Shown here: positions 9,559 to 18,855 of the stretch, in pieces
Layout: the number at the start of each line of letters is the position of its first letter
Position numbering within the stretch: the first letter of the stretch is position 1
DNA from: Promethearchaeati archaeon
GTDB taxonomy: Archaea > Asgardarchaeota > Heimdallarchaeia > JABLTI01
Length of the DNA stretch: 64,000 nucleotides
Reading direction: 5' to 3'
Assembly: GCA_013166835.1 (NCBI GenBank)
Contig: JABLTI010000001.1
Span: 1 to 64,000 of the forward strand
Translations under genes and position numbers: made by a program
Notes under the pieces: model-generated
Told to the model about the DNA's origin: nothing
The model's database searches: none
The model's input: only the letters and a program-made list of their open reading frames with translations

Positions 9559-12500
9559 GTGCAGAATTGCATGAAACCTCTCATTAGAATTCTACATTTG
9601 GAAGATAACAAAAACGATGCAGAATTAGTAAAAGAAACTCTATTGATGAAGGAAATTAATTGTGAGATAATTCATGTTGACAATGAGAAAGAGTTCATAG
9701 AAAATCTTGAAAACAATGCTTTTGATGTGATTCTAGCAGATTACAATCTTCCTTCATTCGATGGATTCACAGCTCTAGCTTTGAGTAAAAAACTTGCCCC
9801 CGATATTCCATTCATATTCATCTCAGGTGTTCTAGGTGAAGAATTAGCTATTGAAACTCTAAAAAGGGGTGCTACTGACTACGTAATCAAATCCCGATTG
9901 GAAAGATTGGTCCCATCTGTTGAACGAGCACTAAGAGAACAAGAAGAGAAAGCAAAAAGAATCCTCTTAGAAAGAGAAATAGTAGAACTCGACCAGATGA
10001 TAGGAGAATTAAGAAGCGTTTATCAGCAATTAACAAGAAGAGTTAGGGGTTTTCTCAAAATAGAATTGCCATCAGGAAAATACTCCATTGTAGATAAATT
10101 TCTGGAGGATCTAAGTGGTTATGAAATAAAAGATTGGCAGGAAACGCCGAATTTTATTAATCAAATAATTCATCCCGATTTCAAGAATTATTACAATGAA
10201 AATCTTGAGCAATTCAAAGATGGTATTGTTCCTAAGATGCTTGAATATAAAATTAAGCGAAAAGATGATGAGGAACGCTGGTGGTTGCAGTTCAATCTTG
10301 GAGCTTTTGATGCTGAAGGGCAGCTAACCTCTGTTTCAGCAGTCATTATAGATAACACTGAGGATAAAGAAGCACAAGAAAAATATCAGGATTTGTTTGA
10401 AAATGCAGTAACTGGAATGTATCGATCGGATATTCAAACTGGTGCGTTTCTTGAAGCTAATGAGAAAATGGCAGAGCTTTTTGGGTGTTCCACAATTGAG
10501 GAACTTAAGAAGCTTAGGGCAGCAGATTTCTATGTTGATGAAGACACTCGAAATTTACTAGTTGAGAAATTACTTGAAAAAGGATTTTATGAAGAAGAAA
10601 TAGTTCAAATTAAAAAAATCGATGAAACCTCCTTATGGGTTAGCGAATCCGCAAGTATCTATCCTGAGGAAGGTTATATACAAGGAATCCTAATTGATGT
10701 AACGGAAAGGAAGAAAGCACAAGATGCCTTAATTAGAGATCGCAAGGCTTTTCAATTAATCGCTGAAGCAGCAGTTCAAGCTACTACTACCGAAGAATTG
10801 TGTCAAGTTGTTTTAGATGGTTTAGCTGAAACTTTTTCTTTTGATGCTGGAACTATTAGATTATATAATCCTGAAGATGAAATGTTGTACCCGATAGCAA
10901 TTTTTGGAGTTACAGTAGAGGAAAAGGAAAAACTAAAAGTGATCTCACTGCAAGATGAATCGCATGTAGGTGCACATGTAGCAAGAACTAAGCAGGCAAT
11001 TTTCGCTCCTGACATTATGGATAGTAATTTTCTAAGTAGTATACCACCCCAATTACAAAATTTCTCTGTTAGAGCAAACATAACCTGGCCAATAATTACT
11101 GCTGGGGATGAACTGCTAGGTATTTTGCAATTAGTAAATCATACTCCAAAAATGATTCCTGAAGATGATAGAACTCTTTTTGCTACAATTGCAGATATGC
11201 TAGCTTCAGCACTTGAATACCGTAAAGCAGAAGATGCTTTAAGAGATAGTGAAGAAAAATTCAGAGCTTTTGCAGAGCAATCACTATTGGGTGTTGCACT
11301 AACTAAAATTGATGGGGATTTTCTCTACATTAACAATGTTATTCTTGCAATCTCAGAATATACTCGAGAAGATTTCGAGTCAAGTAAAGTCCGTGACATT
11401 ACTAAAAAGATGTTCTCTTGGCAAGATATAGAACGCTTCAGAGAACAAATTGCAGTAGCGATGGGAGATAATCCAAGCACCTCGAAGATTGAAGAATATC
11501 AACTTACTACAAAAAGTGGAAAATTAAAATGGGTTGCCATACATCTCACACCAATTTTCATTAAAGATGAATATGTTACAGGTGCTGTTGTTTTAGAAAT
11601 AACTGAACAGAAACGTGTTCAACTAACATTAGAAAGAGAAAGAAAAGCATTTCATCTTTTAGCGGAAGCTACAGTGAATGCTAATGATTTAACTGATTTG
11701 TGTCAGCGAATCCTCATAGGATTAACCGATTTATTGCAATACGATAACGGTACTTTCAGATTATATGATAAAGACACGCAAGAGCTTATTCCAATTGCGG
11801 TTGTTTTACAGGATATAGATAAGCAAAGTTTGATTAAACCGTTGAATATTAATGATGAAAGTTATTTGAATACCTATGTAGCTAGAACAAAAGAACCTAT
11901 TTTTGCTCCCGATGTTACTAAACATCCTATTACCAAACAATATCATGAGCGATTGGAACGTTTTGATGCTCAAGGGAATATTACTTGGCCTATTCTAAAC
12001 GCCTTAGGAGAACTTATTGGAACATTACAAATTGTCTCAAATAAACCAAAAGAAATTCCTGAGGAAGATAAGTTTTTCTTTGAGACTATTGTAAGATTCT
12101 TTGCAACAGCCCTTGAAAGAATGTGGTCTGAAGAAGCATTACGAGAAAGTCAAGAATTGTATAGTCGTCTAATTGAAACTTCTCCATTTGCCATTATTAA
12201 CACTGATTTAGAAGGAAAGATAATTACTCTTAATCAGCAAGCATTGAATATTTTAGGGATTACCAATGAAGAGGAAATCTTGGGATCTGATTTCTTCAAT
12301 TTTATTGTACTGGAAGATAGATCAAAAGCAAAGCTTGATGTTCATCTAGCTGCTGAAAAGGGTCTTTTAAGAAATGTCGAGTATTCATTGAAGAATAATT
12401 CTAATCAAATTATCCCATTTGAAACAAGTATCTCAGTAATCCTCAATGATGAACAAAATGCTGAGGCATTTATTTTCATTGGTCAAGATATTTCCTTACG

Positions 12501-13719
12501 AAAAGAAATCGAAGAACAAAGAATGCGTTTAACAAATATAATATCCTTCAGTGAACAAGTAGTTATATCTACTAATCCAAAAGGAGCAATAATTTTTGCA
12601 AATCCTGCAGTTGAGACGGTTTTTGGTTACAAACCAGAAGAGCTAGTCGGTCAATCCATCTCTCTTATGTCAGCTCCTGGTCAAGAAAACCAACAAAGGG
12701 AAATGCTAGAACAAGCAATAGGTTCCGGCAAACTCACTTTTGAGACAGTAAGAAAACATAAGGATGGAACTCTTGTACCTGTAATCATGAATCTTACTGC
12801 AAATCGAGATGAATTAGGAAATATAATATCAATAAATGGATTAATTCTAGATATTTCAGATATGAAGAAATTAGAAGAAACATTGAAGAGTCGGTACCAT
12901 GAGTTTGAAGTACTGAACAAAGTTATTTCTGCTGGTTACAAAGCGGAAAATCTTGAGCAGTTCTTTGATTTTGTTCTAAATACAATTCTAAGTTCACTTA
13001 ATTTCACAGGCGCCGCAATTTATATTCTAAATCAAATAAGCAAAAACGCTGAATTAAAACGCTCTATTGGAATGCCAAAAGCTTTTATCAAAGACCTGCA
13101 AACAATCGACATTAATTCACCGCAATATAAGCAATTATTTGTTGTTGGTGAAACCTACTTTCTAGAGAATTTTGGCTCTGTAGGACAACATTCAAATGTT
13201 GGAGGTATTAAGTCTATAATTTCTGTTCCATTCTTTTCCAAGAATGTTGTAATTGGATCATTATTGCTTTCTTCAAAAGAACAAAGAACCATCTCAAGTG
13301 AAAATCAAAGTGTTTTGGAAGCAATTGGTAGGGATATTGGAACAGCCATAGCGAAATTCATAGTTGAAAAAGAATTGGTAGCAAAACAACTAAGCCTAAT
13401 GAATATTTTTGATGCCTTAAATGAATTGCTAATTGTTATAGACAGTAGCTCTGGTCGACTTGTTATGGCAAATAATACCGCAAAGGAAGAATTCGATTTA
13501 TCTGATAAGAAATTATTAGAAATGACAATTTCTGATTTACATGCAACATCATCAGATGATGATAGTAATGAAAAAATCTTATCATTGTTGAACAACAAAT
13601 CTGGTGAATTCTCCTTACCTCTTAAAATAAGTGGTGGAACCATCATGGAATATAAAATATCATACTTCCTTTATACAATTAATAACCGCGATGTTTTTGT
13701 CTGTCTATTAAGGGAATAG
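9559..13719 (+). CDS. response-regulator receiver / multi-PAS / GAF protein, tandem paralogue of the upstream gene (start GTG 9559 or ATG 9571)
   Basis: Same receiver (LHLEDNKNDAELVKE…ILADYNLPSFDG) and the same conserved RRVRGFLKIELPSGKYSIVDKFLEDLSGY segment; extra GAF/PAS modules; no kinase motifs. Confidence 0.85.
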   Translation: MQNCMKPLIRILHLEDNKNDAELVKETLLMKEINCEIIHVDNEKEFIENLENNAFDVILADYNLPSFDGFTALALSKKLAPDIPFIFISGVLGEELAIETLKRGATDYVIKSRLERLVPSVERALREQEEKAKRILLEREIVELDQMIGELRSVYQQLTRRVRGFLKIELPSGKYSIVDKFLEDLSGYEIKDWQETPNFINQIIHPDFKNYYNENLEQFKDGIVPKMLEYKIKRKDDEERWWLQFNLGAFDAEGQLTSVSAVIIDNTEDKEAQEKYQDLFENAVTGMYRSDIQTGAFLEANEKMAELFGCSTIEELKKLRAADFYVDEDTRNLLVEKLLEKGFYEEEIVQIKKIDETSLWVSESASIYPEEGYIQGILIDVTERKKAQDALIRDRKAFQLIAEAAVQATTTEELCQVVLDGLAETFSFDAGTIRLYNPEDEMLYPIAIFGVTVEEKEKLKVISLQDESHVGAHVARTKQAIFAPDIMDSNFLSSIPPQLQNFSVRANITWPIITAGDELLGILQLVNHTPKMIPEDDRTLFATIADMLASALEYRKAEDALRDSEEKFRAFAEQSLLGVALTKIDGDFLYINNVILAISEYTREDFESSKVRDITKKMFSWQDIERFREQIAVAMGDNPSTSKIEEYQLTTKSGKLKWVAIHLTPIFIKDEYVTGAVVLEITEQKRVQLTLERERKAFHLLAEATVNANDLTDLCQRILIGLTDLLQYDNGTFRLYDKDTQELIPIAVVLQDIDKQSLIKPLNINDESYLNTYVARTKEPIFAPDVTKHPITKQYHERLERFDAQGNITWPILNALGELIGTLQIVSNKPKEIPEEDKFFFETIVRFFATALERMWSEEALRESQELYSRLIETSPFAIINTDLEGKIITLNQQALNILGITNEEEILGSDFFNFIVLEDRSKAKLDVHLAAEKGLLRNVEYSLKNNSNQIIPFETSISVILNDEQNAEAFIFIGQDISLRKEIEEQRMRLTNIISFSEQVVISTNPKGAIIFANPAVETVFGYKPEELVGQSISLMSAPGQENQQREMLEQAIGSGKLTFETVRKHKDGTLVPVIMNLTANRDELGNIISINGLILDISDMKKLEETLKSRYHEFEVLNKVISAGYKAENLEQFFDFVLNTILSSLNFTGAAIYILNQISKNAELKRSIGMPKAFIKDLQTIDINSPQYKQLFVVGETYFLENFGSVGQHSNVGGIKSIISVPFFSKNVVIGSLLLSSKEQRTISSENQSVLEAIGRDIGTAIAKFIVEKELVAKQLSLMNIFDALNELLIVIDSSSGRLVMANNTAKEEFDLSDKKLLEMTISDLHATSSDDDSNEKILSLLNNKSGEFSLPLKISGGTIMEYKISYFLYTINNRDVFVCLLRE

Positions 13720-13727
13720 GAATTTGA

Positions 13728-14612
13728 TTACGCAATTTTAGTTTCTTTACATTGTATGGCACGTGAGAGAACAATTAATCGTGGGATGCTCGACGGGAGA
13801 ATGACTTGGTCGCATTTAATTAGTCTAATAACAGTTTTGAGAAAAAGATCTTGACCTATATCTTTGGCGAATTCAATTTTGGGGATGCTATAAATAATCA
13901 GCCCTCTTTTACCTAGAACTTCTAGATCCGTCTTTGAAATAAAGAGTTCTTCCTCTTCTCTCACAACCAAAACTTCTCGATCTTCAATAGTTGATAAGGT
14001 TTCACTAATATCAAAGAAAGTAATAGCATGAGCTAAAATCTCAGAAAAATACTCTCCAGTTGTTTTCCCTTTATCTTTAGCATTAGAAACAAACTCGTCA
14101 TAGAGCTTAATTGAAACATTTCTAATTGTAATGTCTTTGAGTTGATCTTTGTTCGATGGATGAGTATATGCTCTTCGCTTTCGAATAATTCCAAGCTGGA
14201 TAATTTTAGGGATATCTCCCAAAAAACTGGTTTTGCATTTTCGAATCAATCTAACGTGTTTTACAAGGGTCGCTGCATCAACGTCTTTCTCAAAGGTTAG
14301 ATCATTAATCTTACTAAATAAAAACATCGTTTTCTCCCCCGCAGAGATGAGATCCTTTTTTGAAACAACCAGCTTTTCTAAATCCCTGATGATTTCAGGA
14401 GCTTTTCCATGACGCGGAGGTCTATGTCTGTCAATAAATTTGCGCCAAGGTTGTTTGTCAATCATAATAATACCGTCAAAAGCATCACCTGCTGATAATC
14501 CGTGTTTCTTTGCATGAACGGTAAATTCCTCGTATAATTCCTTGTTCACTCCACGTAAGGTGATATCTTTCATTTCCCCAATATCTTTCTTCACAACAAA
14601 CATTTTTGACAC
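13728..14612 (-). CDS. duplicated ribbon-helix-helix-like DNA-binding protein (start GTG 14612 or ATG 14603)
   Basis: Two RHH-like units, MKDITLRGVNKELYEEFTVHAKKHGLSAGDAF and LKDITIRNVSIKLYDEFVSNAKDKGKTTGEYF, each followed by a similar SK.DL…RLI…IP.II.L domain. Confidence 0.65.
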   Translation of the reverse strand: MSKMFVVKKDIGEMKDITLRGVNKELYEEFTVHAKKHGLSAGDAFDGIIMIDKQPWRKFIDRHRPPRHGKAPEIIRDLEKLVVSKKDLISAGEKTMFLFSKINDLTFEKDVDAATLVKHVRLIRKCKTSFLGDIPKIIQLGIIRKRRAYTHPSNKDQLKDITIRNVSIKLYDEFVSNAKDKGKTTGEYFSEILAHAITFFDISETLSTIEDREVLVVREEEELFISKTDLEVLGKRGLIIYSIPKIEFAKDIGQDLFLKTVIRLIKCDQVILPSSIPRLIVLSRAIQCKETKIA

Positions 14613-14625
14613 ATCTTGATTCGAC

Positions 14626-14710
14626 TATGATATGTATTATTTGTGTGATATATTAACATTTTGTTTGATTGGACAAAAGAGTTAAATATGTATGATTTGT
14701 ATGATATATT
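14626..14710. repeat. two 25-bp direct repeats made of about 9-bp iterons
   Basis: ATATGTATTATTTGTGTGATATATT (14630-14654) and ATATGTATGATTTGTATGATATATT (14686-14710), 23/25 identical, 56 bp apart. Confidence 0.7.
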
Positions 14711-14754
14711 GTTTGAAAAAAAGTAAATGAAATAAAAACAATGGAGCCGTAAAT

Positions 14755-16635
14755 ATGGCAACAAAAGAAGTAAAAAAAGTAACAATAGAATATAACGATT
14801 ATAAACCACAAAAACTTGCAACTGAAAAATACAAATCAGCAAATCAATGGTTTTGGTCTGGGTTAGTACGGTATCCAGGATTAATGTTTACTTCCATGTT
14901 TATAATAATCTTAAATGCTGTAATCAGTGTGTTACCCGGAATCTTACTTGGGTTAGCACTAGATATTTTGGCGGTTGGCGATGATTATTTTAAAACCGTT
15001 GTATTCTCCATTATTGGCGTTGCTTTATTGAGTTGGTTGACTTCCTCATTAAGTGCATATTTATGGAGTTTGGCTAGTTATCGTTTTGAGCGAGATATAC
15101 GACAAGAGTTTTTTGATGTCGTTCAAAATCACTCCATGGCGTTTCATGATGAACATGATTCCGGTGTCCTTTTATCAATGGGAATGAATGAAACAAATCA
15201 AATTCGTTTTTCCTTTACTCCCTCTCTTCGACACTTACTAAATTCATTTCTAAGCATAATTGTTGTTTGTATCTATTTCTTCATTAGAATCCCAGTTGGT
15301 TCAAAAACAATTGGTGTTGCAGATTGGAGAATAGGTCTAGGTATTGTATGTAGCTTTATTATCTATCTTGTTTTAGCCTGGATATATGCTCGAAGAATTG
15401 GTCCTATCCGTAAAGAATTAGCAACAGAACTCGGTAACGTTTCTTCTACATCTCAAGAAACCTTCAGAGGAATTGAGGTTGTTCGATCCTTTGACAGTGA
15501 AACTATAGAAGAAGAGAAATTCACCAAACAAAGTTTGCGACTAGCTGATAAAATAAAACAAGAGGGATTTCTAAGTGCCTTTTATTGGCCAGCTTTGATC
15601 ATGGTAATCGCTACTGCTGTAGTTTTTGGTATTGGTCTTTGGATGGTCTCCAAAAATGATGGGTCCATGAGTATTGGTCAAATAACCTCTATGCTTTCAC
15701 TCCTCCTACAATTAATTATCTTGAATTTCATGGTTCCAATGAGGTTGCTTGGACTTCAAGCAGGTAGGATGAATGCAAAACGAATTTGGGATGTCATGAC
15801 ATTCGCAGATCCTCTAGTTGAACCAATTAAATCACCTGAAGCTGATTGGTCTAGAGACTTAATTTTCGATGATGTAACCTTCTCCTATCCTGGGAAGAAA
15901 AAGAATGTATTGGAGAATGTTTCATTTAGTATTCCTGCTGGTTCTCGAGTTGCTCTTCTGGGCGGTCCCGGGTCGGGTAAAAGCACTATTTTGAAACTCT
16001 TGTTGCGACTTTATGATCCTGATAAAGGTTCAATCCGATTGAATGGTGTGAGTTTTGAGGAAATGCATACTTTCGATGTCAGAAAGGATGTTACCCTTGT
16101 TGAGCAAGATATTTTCTTATTTGGGACATCATTTAGAGAAAACATATCCTTCTCCAAACCTGATGCTACAATCGAAGAAATTCAAACTGCTGCAAAGAGA
16201 GCTCAAATTGCTAAGTTCATTGAGTCAACTCCTGGTGGTTATGAAACTCTCATAGGTGAACGAGGGGTTGATTTATCTGGAGGCCAAAGACAAAGAGTAG
16301 CAATTGCTCGAGCTTTGTTAGCAGATCCCAAACTGCTCTTACTAGACGATTCCACCAGTGCAGTCGATATCAAAACTGAAGTTAGATTGCAGCTAGCTAT
16401 GGCGGAGTTAATCAAGGGGCGAACATCAATCGTTGTCACTCAAAGATTATCAACTTTAGTTGACTCTGATTTAATCATTTTTCTCGATAAAGGCAAGATC
16501 ATCGATATTGGTTCCCATGATGAGTTACTTCGTCGATGTGAAGAATACCAGTTTATGATTAGCTTACTCCCAGTTGGATCGCAATTAATCGAGGATGCGT
16601 TAAAACACAACAAAAGAAATGGAGGAAACAATTAA
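14755..16635 (+). CDS. ABC transporter, fused permease/ATPase (subunit A of heterodimer)
   Basis: TM region plus Walker A GGPGSGKST, signature LSGGQRQR, Walker B LLLLDDSTSAVD. Confidence 0.92.
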   Translation: MATKEVKKVTIEYNDYKPQKLATEKYKSANQWFWSGLVRYPGLMFTSMFIIILNAVISVLPGILLGLALDILAVGDDYFKTVVFSIIGVALLSWLTSSLSAYLWSLASYRFERDIRQEFFDVVQNHSMAFHDEHDSGVLLSMGMNETNQIRFSFTPSLRHLLNSFLSIIVVCIYFFIRIPVGSKTIGVADWRIGLGIVCSFIIYLVLAWIYARRIGPIRKELATELGNVSSTSQETFRGIEVVRSFDSETIEEEKFTKQSLRLADKIKQEGFLSAFYWPALIMVIATAVVFGIGLWMVSKNDGSMSIGQITSMLSLLLQLIILNFMVPMRLLGLQAGRMNAKRIWDVMTFADPLVEPIKSPEADWSRDLIFDDVTFSYPGKKKNVLENVSFSIPAGSRVALLGGPGSGKSTILKLLLRLYDPDKGSIRLNGVSFEEMHTFDVRKDVTLVEQDIFLFGTSFRENISFSKPDATIEEIQTAAKRAQIAKFIESTPGGYETLIGERGVDLSGGQRQRVAIARALLADPKLLLLDDSTSAVDIKTEVRLQLAMAELIKGRTSIVVTQRLSTLVDSDLIIFLDKGKIIDIGSHDELLRRCEEYQFMISLLPVGSQLIEDALKHNKRNGGNN

Positions 16636-18692
16636 TGGGGATGCGTGGACACGGCGGAGGACCTATGCGACGTTTATCAATGGAGAAGAAAAAAGCAGCA
16701 CGTCCTTTAGGAGTTTTATTGAAAGCCCTTGGAGGATATCTCGGAAAATACAAAGGTTTACTCATAACCTCTGGGTTAATTAGTCTAGTTTATGCTGGAA
16801 CCCAGATTCTAAATCCATTATTTTTATCGATGGGTATAGATTCTATAGATCCATCAAATTCAGAAATCATTACTCTATTCGGTTATGAAATGTCTGGAAC
16901 AATAGCGGTTATAGTCTTCGCTAGTTTATTTCTAGTCTTAGGATCATTAGGATTCGCAATTAATTCATTTAATACAAGAATACTCTCGAGAGTAAGAGCA
17001 TATATGGTTAATGATATGCGAACAGATACTTATAGCAAATTAATCAACTCATCAATGAATTACATAAAGAAAGAACAAAGTGGAAATATTACTGCGAGAA
17101 TAACCAGTGATTCTGATGAAGTCTCAACAGGAATACAAGTCTTCATTTCAATAGTAGTGCAATTATTCCTACTAGTAGTTACATTCTTTGTAATACTCTT
17201 TCAAATAAACTGGCAAATATTATTGATTTGTTTGGGGTCAATACCATTCGCTTTACTTCTCAGTGGAATTCTTAGTACCGTTGGAAGAAGAATAGTATTA
17301 AGAATTAGAAGAAAATTCGGAGAAGTATCTGGAAAAATGGCTGAAAGTCTTTCTGGAGTAGCTGTTAGCAAATCATTCAATCAAGAAGTAAATCTCTCAA
17401 ATCAAATGAAAGTTTTGAACCAACAATACTACAAAATGAGCATACAATTTGGAATAATGATGAACGTCATTATGCCTATTATCTCAACAGTAAGTTCTAT
17501 TGTTACCTCCTTGATTTTATACGTTGGAGGAGTAATTACCAATTTATCCTATGGAGAAATATTCCTTGGAACAATGTTAGCAGCACAATTTCTCAGACCG
17601 GTTACACACTTGTCAATGATGTTACCAACACTCCAAACATCCTTAGGAGCATTAGATAGAATTCTGGATGTAAAAGAAGCAACACCAGCAATACCAGATG
17701 CACCAAACGCAGAACAACTAAACGAGAATTACTCCATAAAATTCGATAAAGTATGGTTCGCATACGACCTAGACACATGGGTTCTAAAAGATGTTAATTT
17801 AGATGTCAAACAAGGGGAAATGGTTGCCTTGGTTGGGCATACGGGAGCCGGAAAAACGACTCTCGCAAGTATGTTGCTTACCAGGTTCTATGATATCCAA
17901 AAAGGATCAATAAAAATTGGAGAACAAGACATACGTGATGTAACACAACATTCACTCCGGCAATCCATAGGATTAATCCCGCAAGAACCATACCTCTTCA
18001 CGGCTTCTGTATATGATAACATAAAATATGGAAAACCTGATGCAACTGAAGAAGAAATCTACAAAATCTGTCAAATGATTGGTGCTGATACTTTCATCCA
18101 AGCCTTACCTGATGGTTATAATACTATAGTTAGAGAAGGCGGAAAACAACTCAGCGCAGGTCAAAGACAAATAATAACAATCGCAAGAGCAATGCTTTCG
18201 AATCCCCAAATACTCATCCTTGATGAAGCAACTTCTCGATTAGATGCTTATTCCGAATCACTTGTTCAAGATGCTCAAAGAAAACTATTCAAAGATAGAA
18301 CAACCTTTGTTATCGCTCATCGATTATCTACCATTCATGATGCTGATAAAATTGTTGTTTTTGAGAAAGGTGAATTAATGGAAATGGGTACTCATGACGA
18401 ATTAATGAAGAGTGATGGAATCTACGCTGATTTGTATGAGACTTACTACAGTTTCCAAGGTATTGATGCAATCGATATTGAAGCATTCTTAGAAGAAGAT
18501 GAAGAGGAATTTGACTTATCTCCCCAAGCTATGATGGCTTCAGGAAACATTGATCCTGAGAAAATCAAGAAAATGGTAGCAGAAGGAAAACTCCCACCTA
18601 AAGCATTAGAGCACTTAAAACAAATGCAAGAATCAGGTTCATCTGAAATGAAAGTTAAAATGATGAAGAAGAAGAAACATCCTCCACATTAG
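16635..18692 (+). CDS. ABC transporter, fused permease/ATPase (subunit B of heterodimer)
   Basis: Walker A GHTGAGKTT, signature LSAGQRQI, Walker B ILILDEATSRLD. TAATG overlap with the upstream gene. Confidence 0.92.
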   Translation: MGMRGHGGGPMRRLSMEKKKAARPLGVLLKALGGYLGKYKGLLITSGLISLVYAGTQILNPLFLSMGIDSIDPSNSEIITLFGYEMSGTIAVIVFASLFLVLGSLGFAINSFNTRILSRVRAYMVNDMRTDTYSKLINSSMNYIKKEQSGNITARITSDSDEVSTGIQVFISIVVQLFLLVVTFFVILFQINWQILLICLGSIPFALLLSGILSTVGRRIVLRIRRKFGEVSGKMAESLSGVAVSKSFNQEVNLSNQMKVLNQQYYKMSIQFGIMMNVIMPIISTVSSIVTSLILYVGGVITNLSYGEIFLGTMLAAQFLRPVTHLSMMLPTLQTSLGALDRILDVKEATPAIPDAPNAEQLNENYSIKFDKVWFAYDLDTWVLKDVNLDVKQGEMVALVGHTGAGKTTLASMLLTRFYDIQKGSIKIGEQDIRDVTQHSLRQSIGLIPQEPYLFTASVYDNIKYGKPDATEEEIYKICQMIGADTFIQALPDGYNTIVREGGKQLSAGQRQIITIARAMLSNPQILILDEATSRLDAYSESLVQDAQRKLFKDRTTFVIAHRLSTIHDADKIVVFEKGELMEMGTHDELMKSDGIYADLYETYYSFQGIDAIDIEAFLEEDEEEFDLSPQAMMASGNIDPEKIKKMVAEGKLPPKALEHLKQMQESGSSEMKVKMMKKKKHPPH

Positions 18693-18707
18693 ATTTAGTT
18701 AGTTAAG

Positions 18708-18736
18708 GCAACAAAATTAGCTTGTTGCTCTTTTTT
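18708..18736 (+). terminator. intrinsic-terminator-like hairpin plus T-tract after the ABC transporter operon
   Basis: GCAACAA-AATTAGC-TTGTTGC followed by TCTTTTTT. Confidence 0.55.
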
Positions 18737-18855
18737 CCTTTTTATTCTCCTATAATGAATTCGCATAGAAAACATTAAATTACTCTCACATATAAATAAT
18801 CGAAGTTAATTGTTCAACTACTATCCATTTTACCTAAAGGTGGAAAAAGCATACC

